Source: Paracoccus limosus (GTDB lineage Bacteria > Pseudomonadota > Alphaproteobacteria > Rhodobacterales > Rhodobacteraceae). Taken from it: a stretch of 64,000 nt of DNA. A model generated the notes under the pieces. It made no database searches and was not told the DNA's origin. It worked only from the letters and a program-made list of their open reading frames with translations. This document shows positions 25,728 to 34,841 of this stretch, one piece after another (within the stretch, counting starts at the first letter, position 1; every line of letters starts with the position of its first letter). A program made the position numbers and the translations under genes. The stretch covers positions 62,001 to 126,000 of the forward strand of contig NZ_WMIF01000004.1 in NCBI RefSeq assembly GCF_009711185.1. The letters run 5' to 3'.

Positions 25728-27260
25728 TCATGCCAGCCATGCGCCAATCAGCGCCGATGCCAGCGCGATTGCGGCGCCGCAGACCAACCCCCGGGCGAAA
25801 CCCGAACGGCGCGGCGCGGCCTCGGCGGGAGTTTCGCGCAAAAGCTCGGGCATGCGGCGTTCCAGAAACTCGGGCAGCAGCGGCGCGAATCGGGCCAGCA
25901 CCTGCGCCGAGCGACCCAGATCATGGATGGCGGCGCGCGGGCCGAGATTGTCGCGGATATAGCTTTCCACGACGGGCCGGGCGACCTCCCACATGTTGAT
26001 CTGCGAATCAAGGCTGCGCGCCACGCCCTCGACCACGACCATGGTGCGTTGCAGCAGGATCAGCTCGGTCCGGGTGCGCATGCCAAAGCGCTCGGTCACC
26101 TCGAAGAGATAGGCCAGCAGGTTCGCCATCGAGATGCGGCTGGCGTCGGCGCCAAAGATCGGCTCGCCCACGGCGCGCAGGGCGCGGGCGAATTCGGTCA
26201 TGTCTCGGTCGCGCGGCACATAGCCCGCCTCGAAATGCACCCGCGCCACGCGCATGTAATCGCGGCGGATAAAGCCCATCAGGATCTCGGCATAGACGCG
26301 ACGGGTGTATTCGTCGATTTCGCCCATGATGCCGAAATCATAGATCACCACATCGCCATTCGCGGCGACCTTCAGGTTGCCCTGATGCATGTCGGCGTGA
26401 AAGAAGCCGTCGCGCAGCGCGTGGCGCAGGAACAGTTGCAGCACCCGGCCGCCAAGCGCCGGCAGGTCATGGCCCGCTGCCCGCAGCGCAGCCACATCGC
26501 CCATCGGGATGCCTTCGGCCCAGTCGCTGGTCAGCACCCGGCGCGAGCTGAGATGCCAATGCGGCCGCGGCACCTGCATGCCGGCATCGCCCGAGGTGTT
26601 CTCGGCGAATTCCGAGGCATTGGCCGCCTCGCGGCGCAGGTCCAGTTCGCCCGTGACCACCGACTCGAAATGGCTGACCACATCCTGCGGCCGCAGCCGG
26701 CGCGACGAGGGCGACAGCCGCTCGATCATGCCGGCGGCGAAATGGAAGGCGTCGATGTCGCGGCGGAACCCGGCCTCGACCTTGGGGCGCAGCACCTTGA
26801 CCGCGACCTCGGCGCCGGTATCGGCGCGGCGCGCCCGATGCACCTGCGCGATCGAGGCCGCCGCCACCGGTTCAGAGAATTCGCTGAACAGCGCCTCGAC
26901 CGGCTGGCCCAGATCCTCGGTCACGATCCGGCGTGCCTGCGCCTGATCAAAGGGCGGCAGGCGGTCCTGCAGCATCGACAGCTGCTCGGCCAGTTCGGGG
27001 CCGACCACATCGGGGCGGGTCGAAAGGATCTGGCCGAACTTGATATAGGCCGGCCCCAGCGCGGTGATGGCGCGGGTGACCGGAGGCAGCGCCGGATCGC
27101 CCTTGTAGCCCAGCCAGGCAAAGGGCCAGCCAAGGATGCGGGCGGCGATGCGCACACGCCGGGGCGCCTCGACTGCGTCCAGCGCCACGGCCATGGCGCC
27201 GGTGCGCTCGAAAGTGGCGCCGGTGCGGATCAGCCGCCAGATATTATGCGGTCCGCGCAT
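25728..27260 (-). CDS. ubiB: Ubiquinone biosynthesis atypical kinase UbiB
   Basis: 510 residues. ABC1/ADCK-type protein of the ubiquinone pathway, thought to act as an ATPase that helps extract lipid intermediates. The family's Ala/KxGQ signature appears as [16 protein letters not shown], followed by [11 protein letters not shown], the catalytic loop [11 protein letters not shown] and the metal motif YDFGIMG. Two C-terminal hydrophobic stretches ([22 protein letters not shown]) anchor it in the membrane. The start at 27260 lies one base after the ubiE stop, so ubiE-ubiB is an operon. Confidence 0.96.
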   Translation of the reverse strand: MRGPHNIWRLIRTGATFERTGAMAVALDAVEAPRRVRIAARILGWPFAWLGYKGDPALPPVTRAITALGPAYIKFGQILSTRPDVVGPELAEQLSMLQDRLPPFDQAQARRIVTEDLGQPVEALFSEFSEPVAAASIAQVHRARRADTGAEVAVKVLRPKVEAGFRRDIDAFHFAAGMIERLSPSSRRLRPQDVVSHFESVVTGELDLRREAANASEFAENTSGDAGMQVPRPHWHLSSRRVLTSDWAEGIPMGDVAALRAAGHDLPALGGRVLQLFLRHALRDGFFHADMHQGNLKVAANGDVVIYDFGIMGEIDEYTRRVYAEILMGFIRRDYMRVARVHFEAGYVPRDRDMTEFARALRAVGEPIFGADASRISMANLLAYLFEVTERFGMRTRTELILLQRTMVVVEGVARSLDSQINMWEVARPVVESYIRDNLGPRAAIHDLGRSAQVLARFAPLLPEFLERRMPELLRETPAEAAPRRSGFARGLVCGAAIALASALIGAWLA

Positions 27261-27261
27261 C

Positions 27262-28014
27262 TCAGATCTTCCAGCCGGAATGCAGCGCGGCGATCCCCAT
27301 CGAGAGGTTGCGATATTGCACGCGACCAAAGCCCGCCTGCCGGATCATGCTGGCAAAGGTCTCCTGATCGGGGAACTTGCGGATCGATTCGACCAGATAC
27401 TGGTAGCTGTCGCGGTCATTGGCGACGACCTGCCCCATGACCGGGATCACGTTGAAGCTGTAGCGGTCATAGGCCCATTGCAGCATCGGCACCGGGATCT
27501 GGCTGAATTCCAGCACCATCAGGCGACCGCCGGGTTTCAGCACGCGGCGCGCCTCGGCCAGGGCATCGGGGATGCGGGTGACGTTGCGGATGCCAAAGCT
27601 GATCGTGTAGCGGTCGAAGCTTTCATCGGCAAAGGGCAGCGCCATGGCATCGCCCGTGACCCAGGCCAGACGGTCGGCCAGACGACCGGCCTCAGCGCGC
27701 TTGCGGCCTTCGACCAGCATCGACTCGGTCATGTCGCAGACGGTGACGCGCGCGCCCGAGGCGCGTTGCAGAAAGCGGAAGGCGATGTCGCCGGTGCCGC
27801 CGGCCACGTCGAGCAGGTGCTGACCGTCGCGCGGCGCCAGCCAGTCCATCATCGCGGTTTTCCAGACGCGGTGGATGCCCACGCTCATCAGATCGTTCAT
27901 CACGTCATAGCGCGAGGCGACGCGCGAGAACACGCCATGGACCAGCCCGGCCTTGTCCTTTTCGGCCACGGTGCGAAAGCCGAAATGGGTTTCCTTGCTG
28001 CTGTCGTCGGTCAT
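27262..28014 (-). CDS. ubiE: Demethylmenaquinone/ubiquinone C-methyltransferase UbiE
   Basis: 250 residues. SAM-dependent methylation of the quinone ring. Motif I is [15 protein letters not shown], with [25 protein letters not shown] and LEFSQIP typical of UbiE/COQ5. Ends HSGWKI, the conserved C-terminus. The ATG at 28014 is divergent from mutM, 96 bases away. The very long upstream open frame on this strand is antisense to mutM and not coding. Confidence 0.97.
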   Translation of the reverse strand: MTDDSSKETHFGFRTVAEKDKAGLVHGVFSRVASRYDVMNDLMSVGIHRVWKTAMMDWLAPRDGQHLLDVAGGTGDIAFRFLQRASGARVTVCDMTESMLVEGRKRAEAGRLADRLAWVTGDAMALPFADESFDRYTISFGIRNVTRIPDALAEARRVLKPGGRLMVLEFSQIPVPMLQWAYDRYSFNVIPVMGQVVANDRDSYQYLVESIRKFPDQETFASMIRQAGFGRVQYRNLSMGIAALHSGWKI

Positions 28015-28110
28015 CGTGCTTGTCCATCCGTCGTTTCGCGCACAGATAGTCGCTATCGGCGGCGCGCGCCACCACAGACGCGCCCGCACCCTGCGACGAA
28101 TGGAACGCCC

Positions 28111-28956
28111 ATGCCCGAACTGCCCGAGGTCGAGACCGTCCGCACCGGCCTTGCGCCGCATCTTGAAGGCCGCATCATCGCCCGGGCCGAGGCGCGCCGC
28201 CCCGATCTGCGCTGGCCGCTGCCGCCGGATCTGGTGCAGGTGCTGACCGGGGCGCGGGTCACGCGCCTGCGCCGGCGCTCGAAATACATCCTCGCCGACC
28301 TGGAGGATCGCGGCAGCCTGCTTTTGCATCTGGGCATGTCGGGGCGGATGCTGATCGAGGGCCAGTCGCAGGGCGAGTTCCACCGCGACCCGGCGGTGCT
28401 GCCGCGCCATGACCATGTGGTGTTCTGGAACGATCTGGGCACGCGCATCACCTTCAACGACGCGCGGCGATTCGGCATGGTCGATCTGATCGCGCCCGGG
28501 GCCGAGCATCCGCTGCTGGCGCATCTGGGGCCCGAGCCGCTGGACGCGGGCTTTACCGCCGAAGTGCTGGCGCGCACCTTTGCCGGGCGGCGCAGCCCGG
28601 TCAAGGCGGCGCTGCTGGACCAGCGCATCGTTGCGGGTCTGGGCAATATCTATGTGTCCGAGGCACTGCATCGCGCCGGCATTGCCCCCACCCGCCCGGC
28701 GGGCGAGGTCACGCCCGAGAGGGTCGCGGTTTTGGTCGGCGAAATCAAGGCGGTGCTGACCGAAGCCATCGCCGCCGGCGGATCGAGCCTGCGCGACCAT
28801 CGTCAGGCGACGGGCGAGCTGGGCTATTTCCAGCATTCCTTTCGCGTCTATGGCCGCGAGGGGGCGCCCTGCCCGACTCCCGGCTGTGCCGGCAGTGTGC
28901 AGCGGATCGTGCAATCGGGGCGGTCGAGCTTTTTCTGCCCGCTTTGTCAGGGTTGA
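28111..28956 (+). CDS. mutM: Formamidopyrimidine-DNA glycosylase
   Basis: 281 residues. Base-excision repair of 8-oxoguanine. The processed N-terminus [13 protein letters not shown] supplies catalytic Pro2 and Glu3, and a beta-lyase Lys is expected in HLGMSGRML vicinity. Helix-two-turn-helix at [19 protein letters not shown]. The C-terminal zinc finger has CPTPGC and CPLC pairs. Start set by MPELPE. The stop is followed within 25 bases by a small hairpin and a copy of the dispersed GG-TATTTGG element. Confidence 0.97.
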   Translation: MPELPEVETVRTGLAPHLEGRIIARAEARRPDLRWPLPPDLVQVLTGARVTRLRRRSKYILADLEDRGSLLLHLGMSGRMLIEGQSQGEFHRDPAVLPRHDHVVFWNDLGTRITFNDARRFGMVDLIAPGAEHPLLAHLGPEPLDAGFTAEVLARTFAGRRSPVKAALLDQRIVAGLGNIYVSEALHRAGIAPTRPAGEVTPERVAVLVGEIKAVLTEAIAAGGSSLRDHRQATGELGYFQHSFRVYGREGAPCPTPGCAGSVQRIVQSGRSSFFCPLCQG

Positions 28957-28959
28957 GCG

Positions 28960-28997
28960 GCCGGTGCCTCCGGCGGGGGTATTTGGGAAATGATGAA
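28960..28997. repeat. Dispersed hairpin element, copy 4
   Basis: GCCGG/CCGGC stem (28960-28964, 28970-28974) then the core GGGTATTTGGGAAATGATG from 28977, directly after mutM. Confidence 0.7.
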
Positions 28998-29105
28998 AGC
29001 CCGGCGCGAGGGCGCCACGGAGCCTGGCGCGGCACAGGTGCTGGCCTATGGGCCGCGCATTTGTTAACACTCCGCTTCAGCTTCACCGCGAAAGGCTAGG
29101 TTTTC

Positions 29106-29882
29106 ATGGCTTACCAGACCATCACCGTCGAAATCGAAGACTATGTCGCGCTGATCCGGCTGAACCGGCCCGAGGCGCTGAACGCGCTGAATTCGCAGCT
29201 GGTCGGCGAGCTGGCTGGCGCGCTGAGCGAGGCCGACCGCAATGACAAGGTGCGCTGCATCGTGCTGACCGGCAGCGAAAAGGCCTTTGCCGCCGGCGCC
29301 GACATCAAGGAGATGGCCGGCAAGACCTATGTCGAGGCCTATACCGGGGATCTGTTCGGCGCCGATTTCGACCGCATCACCGCGACCCGCAAGCCGGTGA
29401 TCGCCGCAGTGTCGGGCTATGCTCTAGGGGGCGGCTGCGAGCTGGCCATGGCCTGCGATTTCATCATCTGCGCCGACAATGCCAAGTTCGGCCAGCCCGA
29501 GATCAACCTTGGCGTCATGGCCGGTATCGGCGGCACGCAGCGGCTGACCCGCTTTGTCGGCAAGTCCAAGGCGATGGACATGCATCTGACCGGGCGCTTC
29601 ATGGATGCGGCCGAGGCGGAACGTTCAGGTCTGGTCAGCCGGGTCGTGCCGGCGACCAAACTGGTGGCCGAGGCGCTGGCCGTGGCCAAGAAGATCGCCG
29701 AGAAGAGCCAGATCGCGCTTTTGGCCGCCAAGGAGGCCGTCAACCGCGCCTATGAGACCACGCTGCGCGAGGGGCTTTTGTCGGAGCGGCGCAGCTTTCA
29801 GGCGCTGTTTGCCACCGAGGACCAGAAGGAAGGCATGGCCGCATTCCTGGAAAAACGCGAGCCGCAGTTCCGCGACCGCTAG
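29106..29882 (+). CDS. Enoyl-CoA hydratase (crotonase family)
   Basis: 258 residues. Hydrates trans-2-enoyl-CoA in fatty-acid or acyl-CoA degradation. Shows the oxyanion segment [10 protein letters not shown] and the two catalytic glutamates in [11 protein letters not shown] and [19 protein letters not shown], so a true short-chain hydratase is likely rather than an isomerase. Substrate range is not resolved. Often sits next to rpsT in Rhodobacteraceae, as here. AGG lies upstream of the ATG within GAAAGGCTAGG. Confidence 0.93.
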   Translation: MAYQTITVEIEDYVALIRLNRPEALNALNSQLVGELAGALSEADRNDKVRCIVLTGSEKAFAAGADIKEMAGKTYVEAYTGDLFGADFDRITATRKPVIAAVSGYALGGGCELAMACDFIICADNAKFGQPEINLGVMAGIGGTQRLTRFVGKSKAMDMHLTGRFMDAAEAERSGLVSRVVPATKLVAEALAVAKKIAEKSQIALLAAKEAVNRAYETTLREGLLSERRSFQALFATEDQKEGMAAFLEKREPQFRDR

Positions 29883-29889
29883 TTTGGGC

Positions 29890-29918
29890 TTGGCATCGGG
29901 GTCGGCTGGCTGTATAGG
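29890..29918 (+). promoter_or_regulatory. Sigma-70 promoter of rpsT
   Basis: TTGGCA at 29890-29895 and TATAGG at 29913-29918 are 17 bases apart, the best housekeeping-type promoter in the window. It predicts a leader of about 100 bases before rpsT containing a GTCCG-TTC-CGGAC hairpin at 29966-29978. Confidence 0.55.
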
Positions 29919-30026
29919 CCGCCGATACATGCGCGTGGGCCCGCTTAAGGCAAGAAACATGACTGTCCGTTCCGGACGGTGCCATGGGCTTTGCGTCACG
30001 AACAACAACAGAAAGAGACAAGAGCC

Positions 30027-30296
30027 ATGGCCAATACGCCCCAATCCAAGAAGCGCGCACGCCAGATCGAGCGCGTCACTGCCGTGAACAAGGCGCGCCG
30101 TTCGCGCATCCGCACCTATCTGCGCAAGGTCGAAGAAGCCATCGCCTCGGGCGACGCTGCTGCTGCCAAGGACGCCCTGCAAGCCGCCCAGCCCGAGCTG
30201 ATGCGCGGTGTGACCAAGGGTGTGGTCCACAAGAACACCGCCTCGCGCAAGATCTCGCGTCTGGCCTCGCGCGTGAAGGCGCTGGCCACCGCCTGA
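30027..30296 (+). CDS. rpsT: 30S ribosomal protein S20
   Basis: 89 residues, all helical and very basic: [29 protein letters not shown], and [20 protein letters not shown]. Binds 16S rRNA early in small-subunit assembly. ATG at 30027 fits the conserved MANT start; the longer frame upstream is noise. Codon use is biased as for a highly expressed gene. Followed by a 12-bp perfect terminator stem. Confidence 0.98.
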   Translation: MANTPQSKKRARQIERVTAVNKARRSRIRTYLRKVEEAIASGDAAAAKDALQAAQPELMRGVTKGVVHKNTASRKISRLASRVKALATA

Positions 30297-30342
30297 TCCG
30301 CAGGCTTATGCGACAATTAAGCAACTTACGGACGATCATATT

Positions 30343-30378
30343 GAAGCGCGCTCCACCGGAGCGCGCTTCATCTCTTCT
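30343..30378 (+). terminator. Rho-independent terminator of rpsT
   Basis: GAAGCGCGCTCC at 30343-30354 pairs perfectly with 30358-30369 around a three-base loop, followed by the T-rich ATCTCTTCT. Confidence 0.85.
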
Positions 30379-30552
30379 GTAACGGCCAAAAAAGCCGTTG
30401 AGTAACAATATGTTGCGAGGGGCGCGCGCCGCGCGTCGCCAACCAGATTCGAGCGGCTAATTTTCTGTCAAGCGCGAAGATCAGTTGTCGGCGGAGCGTG
30501 CTTCTTGCTAGTTTCACTACTGCGATTCACTTCGCACCTGGGGGACATAGCC

Positions 30553-30561
30553 TGTGGATGA
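30553..30561. promoter_or_regulatory. DnaA-box-like nonamer
   Basis: TGTGGATGA matches the reverse complement of the TTATCCACA box at eight of nine positions. A single box upstream of dnaA suits autoregulation better than an origin. Confidence 0.35.
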
Positions 30562-30564
30562 CGC

Positions 30565-30581
30565 TGCCGTCGTGACGCAGG
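30565..30581. repeat. 17-base direct repeat upstream of dnaA, copy 1
   Basis: TGCCGTCGTGACGCAGG; copy 2 at 30734-30750 differs at one base. The copies are 169 bases apart and both lie between rpsT and dnaA. Confidence 0.6.
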
Positions 30582-30733
30582 CAAGGCAGTGCGATCGGGG
30601 ACGATCAGCTACCGAGGAACAGGCCCGACCGGCTGCCACCGGTCCGCTGTTCATGTCTGGAATCGGGGGATACATGCCCGTCGCGCCAGTTTCTGGCGGG
30701 GCTGGCCTGTTGACCGCGTGACCTCTCTCCATG

Positions 30734-30750
30734 TGCCGTTGTGACGCAGG
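30734..30750. repeat. 17-base direct repeat upstream of dnaA, copy 2
   Basis: TGCCGTTGTGACGCAGG, one mismatch to copy 1 at 30565-30581. It includes the in-frame GTG at 30741, making that codon a less likely dnaA start. Confidence 0.6.
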
Positions 30751-30803
30751 GCAGGCCGGGAACGCCCGGCAGGATATGGGCTGAGGATACGGACTTGGGC
30801 GAG

Positions 30804-32156
30804 ATGGACAGGATTTGGGGACAGGCGCGCGAAGAGCTGCAAAAGATCGTCGGAGCCAACAGTTTCTCGACCTGGATCGAGCCGCTTTGCCTGAACGCGG
30901 TCGAGGATGGCACCGCGCGCATCACCTGCCCGACCTCGTTCCTGACCGACTGGGTGTCGCGCCATTACAGCGATGACATCCTGCAGGTGCTGGACCGTCT
31001 GGGCGGCCCCGTGCACCGGCTGAGCTTTGAAACCCGCGCCCAATCCGCCCGCCAGCCTGCCGCCGAAGCTGCCCCCGCGCCCGCCGCGCCGCGCAGCCCT
31101 GCCCGGCAGGACGAAGAGTTGGCCGCGCCGCTGGACAGCCGTTTCACCTTTGAAAACTTCGTTGTCGGCAAGCCGAACGAGCTGGCCCATGCCGCCGCAC
31201 GCCGCGTCGCCGAAGGCGGGCCGGTGACCTTCAACCCGCTGTTCCTTTACGGCGGCGTCGGGCTTGGCAAGACCCACCTGATGCACGCCATCGCGCGCGA
31301 GATCCAGCTGCGCCAGCCCGAGGCGCGGGTGCTGTATCTGTCGGCCGAGCAGTTCATGTATCGTTTTGTTCAGGCGCTGCGCGACCGCACCGTGATGGAT
31401 TTCAAGGAGTTGTTCCGCACCGTCTCGGTCTTGATGGTCGATGACGTGCAGTTCATCGCCGGCAAGGATTCGACGCAGGAAGAGTTCTTCCACACGTTCA
31501 ACACGCTGGTCGATCAGGGCAAACAGATCGTCATCTCGGCCGACCGCGCGCCGGGCGAGATCAAGGACATGGAAGAGCGCATCAAGTCGCGCCTGCAATG
31601 CGGTCTGGTCGTCGACCTGCACCCGACCGATTACGAGCTGCGGCTGGGCATCCTGCAATCCAAGACCGATGCTTTCCGCGTGCAATATCCGGGCCTGCAA
31701 CTGGCGCCGGGCGTGCTGGAGTTTCTGGCGCATCGCATCACCTCGAACGTGCGCGTGCTGGAAGGCGCGTTGCAGCGACTGTTTGCCTTTGCCAGCCTGA
31801 TGGGCCGCGAGATCACCCTGGACATGACCCAGGAATGTCTGGCCGACATCCTGCGCGCCAATGACCGCAAGGTCTCGATTGAGGAAATCCAGCGCAAGGT
31901 CGCCGAGCATTACAATATCCGCCTGTCGGACATGATCGGCCCAAAGCGGGTGCGGACGGTCGCCCGTCCGCGTCAGATCGCGATGTATCTGGCCAAACAG
32001 ATGACTTCGCGTAGCCTGCCCGAGATCGGCCGCCGCTTTGGCGGGCGCGATCACACGACCATCATGCATGGCGTCAAGAAGATCGAGGAACTGCGCAGCG
32101 CCGACCGCAGCCTCGCCGAGGACATCGACCTGCTGCGTCGCCTGCTGGAAGCCTGA
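30804..32156 (+). CDS. dnaA: Chromosomal replication initiator DnaA
   Basis: 450 residues. Domain I (WGQAREELQKIVGANSFSTWIEPL), a Pro/Ala linker at about 85-115, the AAA+ domain III with Walker A GGVGLGKTH and Walker B in LMVDDVQFIAGK, and the DNA-binding domain IV ending FGGRDHTTIMHGVKKI, the box-recognition signature. ATG 30804 is chosen because domain I starts there; TTG 30795 and GTG 30741 are in frame but poorly supported. dnaN follows after 71 bases. Confidence 0.96.
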   Translation: MDRIWGQAREELQKIVGANSFSTWIEPLCLNAVEDGTARITCPTSFLTDWVSRHYSDDILQVLDRLGGPVHRLSFETRAQSARQPAAEAAPAPAAPRSPARQDEELAAPLDSRFTFENFVVGKPNELAHAAARRVAEGGPVTFNPLFLYGGVGLGKTHLMHAIAREIQLRQPEARVLYLSAEQFMYRFVQALRDRTVMDFKELFRTVSVLMVDDVQFIAGKDSTQEEFFHTFNTLVDQGKQIVISADRAPGEIKDMEERIKSRLQCGLVVDLHPTDYELRLGILQSKTDAFRVQYPGLQLAPGVLEFLAHRITSNVRVLEGALQRLFAFASLMGREITLDMTQECLADILRANDRKVSIEEIQRKVAEHYNIRLSDMIGPKRVRTVARPRQIAMYLAKQMTSRSLPEIGRRFGGRDHTTIMHGVKKIEELRSADRSLAEDIDLLRRLLEA

Positions 32157-32227
32157 TTGTCCGCTTGACCCCGCGCGGGATTGTGCCAAATTGGCGCCCC
32201 GCGCCGGATCGAGGATAAGGACCGACC

Positions 32228-33346
32228 ATGAAATTCGCCATTGAACGCGCCGACTTGGTCAAGGCCGTCTCGCAAGCCCAATCCGTGGTCGAACGGCGCA
32301 ACACCATTCCAATTCTGGCCAATGTGCTGATCGAGGCCACGTCCGAGGGCATCAGCTTTCGCGCCACCGATCTGGATACCGAAATCGTCTACCGCGCCAA
32401 TGCGCAGGTCGGCCAGCCGGGCGCGACCACGGTTTCCGCCTCGATGCTGAACGATATTGCCCGCAAGCTGCCGGATGGCGCGCTGGTGCAATTGTCGCTG
32501 GACGGCGCCTCGCAACGGCTGGCGGTGCAGGCCGGGCGCTCGAACTTCAGCCTTGCGACGCTGCCGCGCGAAGATTTTCCGGTCATGTCCGCCTCGGAAT
32601 ATGCGGCGAATTTCGCGGCCCCCTCGGCGGTGCTGCGCCGGCTGTTCGACAAGTCCAAGTTCGCGATCTCGAACGAGGAAACCCGCTATTACCTGAACGG
32701 CGTCTATCTGCATGTGGCCGAGGGCGAGGAAGGCCCGTCGCTGCGCTGCGTGGCGACCGATGGCCACCGTCTGGCCCGCATCGACGCTGCCCTGCCGCAA
32801 GGCGCCAGCGACATGCCGGGCGTGATCGTGCCGCGCAAGACCGTCGCCGAGCTGCGCAAGCTTCTGGACGATGACGAGACCGAAATCGCGGTATCGGTCA
32901 GCGAAACCAAGGTGCGCTTTGCCACGCCGATGATCACCCTGACCTCGAAGGTGATCGACGGCACCTTCCCGGATTACACCCGCGTCATCCCGCACGGCAA
33001 CAGCCGCAAGCTGGAGGTGGACGCCGGCGATTTCGCCAAGGCCGTTGACCGCGTCGCCACCGTCAGCAGTGAACGCTCGCGCGCCGTCAAGCTGGCGCTG
33101 GACGAGGATCGGCTGGTGCTGTCGGTCAACGCCCCCGATTCCGGTGCCGCCGACGAAGAGCTGCCCGTCGCCTATGCCGACGAGCCTCTGGAGATCGGCT
33201 TCAACGCGAAATACCTGCACGAGATCGCCAGCCAGATCGAACGCGAAAACGCGGTGTTCCTGTTCAACGGTTCGGGCGATGCCGCGCTGATCCGCGAAGG
33301 CGGCGACACCAGCGCGGTCTATGTCGTGATGCCGATGCGGGTGTGA
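32228..33346 (+). CDS. dnaN: DNA polymerase III beta sliding clamp
   Basis: 372 residues in three clamp folds. Starts MKFAIERADLVKAVSQAQSVVERR and ends YVVMPMRV, where the C-terminal MPMRV forms part of the protein-binding pocket. Seen in the middle are LATLPREDFPVM and LRCVATDGHRLA. Encircles DNA and tethers polymerase III. AAGGA precedes the ATG. The stop overlaps the recF start by four bases (GTGA). Confidence 0.98.
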   Translation: MKFAIERADLVKAVSQAQSVVERRNTIPILANVLIEATSEGISFRATDLDTEIVYRANAQVGQPGATTVSASMLNDIARKLPDGALVQLSLDGASQRLAVQAGRSNFSLATLPREDFPVMSASEYAANFAAPSAVLRRLFDKSKFAISNEETRYYLNGVYLHVAEGEEGPSLRCVATDGHRLARIDAALPQGASDMPGVIVPRKTVAELRKLLDDDETEIAVSVSETKVRFATPMITLTSKVIDGTFPDYTRVIPHGNSRKLEVDAGDFAKAVDRVATVSSERSRAVKLALDEDRLVLSVNAPDSGAADEELPVAYADEPLEIGFNAKYLHEIASQIERENAVFLFNGSGDAALIREGGDTSAVYVVMPMRV

Positions 33347-34416
33347 CGCTTTCACATCTGCATCTGGCCCAGTTTCGCAGCTGGGCCCGGCTGGACCTGA
33401 CCCTTGACCGCCGCCCGCTGGCCATTCACGGCCCGAATGGCGCCGGCAAGACCAATATTCTGGAAGCCGTCTCGATGCTGTCGCCCGGCCGCGGCATGCG
33501 CGGGGCGACGCCCGGCGATCAGGCCCGGCAGGGTCCCGGCGTCGGCTGGCAGATCCGCGCGCAGATCGGCGAGCATCAGGTCCAGACGCGCGCCCTGCCC
33601 GGCCAGCCGCGCGAGGTGCAGATCGACGACAAGGCGGCCACGCAAATCGCGCTTGGCGGACTGATGCGGGTGATCTGGCTGACACCGGCGATGGACCGGC
33701 TGTGGACCGACCCGCCTGAGGCGCGGCGCCGCTTTCTTGACCGCGTGACGCTGAGCTTCAGTCCCGGGCATGCCGAGGATTCTCTATGCTATGACAAGGC
33801 GATGCGGGAACGCAACCGCCTGCTCAAGGATGAAATCCGCGATGCCGGCTGGTATCGCGCGCTGGAAAGCCAGATGGCCGATATGGGCGCCGCGATCACC
33901 CGCAACCGGCAGGACGCGCTGGCCCGGATCATGGCGGCGCAGGACGGGGCCGAAACCAGCTTTCCCGCCGGCCGCCTGACGCTGCTGCCCGGCGAAGGCT
34001 GCGCCGACGATCCCGACCCCGCCAGCATCGCCGCCCGGCTGGCCGAAGGGCGCAGCCGTGACATGGCCGCCGGCCGCACGCTCAGCGGGCCGCATCGCGC
34101 CGATCTTGGCGCGCATTGGGGACCGCAGGACATGCCCGCCGCCCTGTCCTCGACCGGCGAGCAAAAGGCGCTGCTGCTGTCGCTGATCCTTGCCAACGCC
34201 CGCGCGCTTGATGGTGAAAGCCCGGTGCTGCTGCTCGATGAGGTGGCGGCGCATCTGGACAGCGACCGCCGCGCGGCGCTCTACGACGAAATCTGCGCGC
34301 TCGATGCACAAAGCCTGCTGACCGGCACCGGGCCGGAGCTGTTTCAGGCCTTGCAGGGGCGCGGCCAGTTCCTGGCCGTCCAGCGCGACGGCGCCACATC
34401 CGAGGTCATGTCATGA
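33343..34416 (+). CDS. recF: DNA replication and repair protein RecF
   Basis: 357 residues. SMC-like ATPase of gap repair that loads RecA with RecOR. Walker A is GPNGAGKTN near residue 30, the ABC signature region is LSSTGEQKALLLSLILA, and Walker B is VLLLDEVAAHLD. GTG start coupled to dnaN by a GTGA overlap; its own stop overlaps the next gene by ATGA. Slightly less conserved than neighbours but intact. Confidence 0.96.
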   Translation: MTLSHLHLAQFRSWARLDLTLDRRPLAIHGPNGAGKTNILEAVSMLSPGRGMRGATPGDQARQGPGVGWQIRAQIGEHQVQTRALPGQPREVQIDDKAATQIALGGLMRVIWLTPAMDRLWTDPPEARRRFLDRVTLSFSPGHAEDSLCYDKAMRERNRLLKDEIRDAGWYRALESQMADMGAAITRNRQDALARIMAAQDGAETSFPAGRLTLLPGEGCADDPDPASIAARLAEGRSRDMAAGRTLSGPHRADLGAHWGPQDMPAALSSTGEQKALLLSLILANARALDGESPVLLLDEVAAHLDSDRRAALYDEICALDAQSLLTGTGPELFQALQGRGQFLAVQRDGATSEVMS

Positions 34417-34841
34417 ACCGTCAACGCGTCACTTTGATCACCCTGGGCGTCCAGGATCTGGCCCGCGCCCGCGCCTTTTACCGCGACTGGGGCTGGTCCG
34501 AACATCCGGCCAGCCAGCCCGGCCTTGCGCTTTACCAGATGAACGGCGCGGCGCTGTCGCTGTTCGATCTGGCCGCGCTGGCCAAGGATCAGAACCGCCC
34601 CGAGGCCGAGCTGGGCCGCGGCGCAATCACGCTGGCGCAGAACTGCGCCGACGATGCCGAGACCGATGCGGTCTTTGCCGCCGCGCTTGCCGCCGGGGCG
34701 CGGGCGATCAAGCCACCCGAAAAGGTGTTCTGGGGCGGCTATTCCGGCTATTTCGCCGATCCCGACGGCCATGCCTGGGAAATCGCCACCAACCCGTTCT
34801 GGCCGCTGGACGCTATGGGCAACCTGACCCTGCCCGGCTAG
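34413..34841 (+). CDS. VOC (glyoxalase/bleomycin-resistance) superfamily protein
   Basis: 142 residues with two beta-alpha-beta-beta-beta units: TLGVQDLARARAFYRDWGW and LYQMNGAALSLFDLAALA, then the second half ending YSGYFADPDGHAWEIA. Members bind a divalent metal, with ligands usually near the first His/Gln and the late Glu of EIA. No enzyme can be assigned. Coupled to recF by a four-base overlap, which is unusual because gyrB is the more common follower of recF. Its TAG is shared with the converging ade stop. Confidence 0.9.
   Translation: MNRQRVTLITLGVQDLARARAFYRDWGWSEHPASQPGLALYQMNGAALSLFDLAALAKDQNRPEAELGRGAITLAQNCADDAETDAVFAAALAAGARAIKPPEKVFWGGYSGYFADPDGHAWEIATNPFWPLDAMGNLTLPG

Larger units (their letters stand above)
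30297..30803. other. 507-base intergenic region rpsT / dnaA
   Basis: Contains the rpsT terminator, one DnaA-box-like nonamer, and a pair of 17-base direct repeats, the second just before dnaA. No coding region, tRNA or box cluster of the kind expected for an origin was seen. Base composition is mildly AT-richer than the neighbouring genes between 30370 and 30540. Confidence 0.6.

Noticed and set aside
30297..30803. The region before dnaA as the chromosomal origin.
   Set aside because: Only one DnaA-like box, no AT-rich unwinding element and no box cluster; in many Alphaproteobacteria the origin is near hemE instead.
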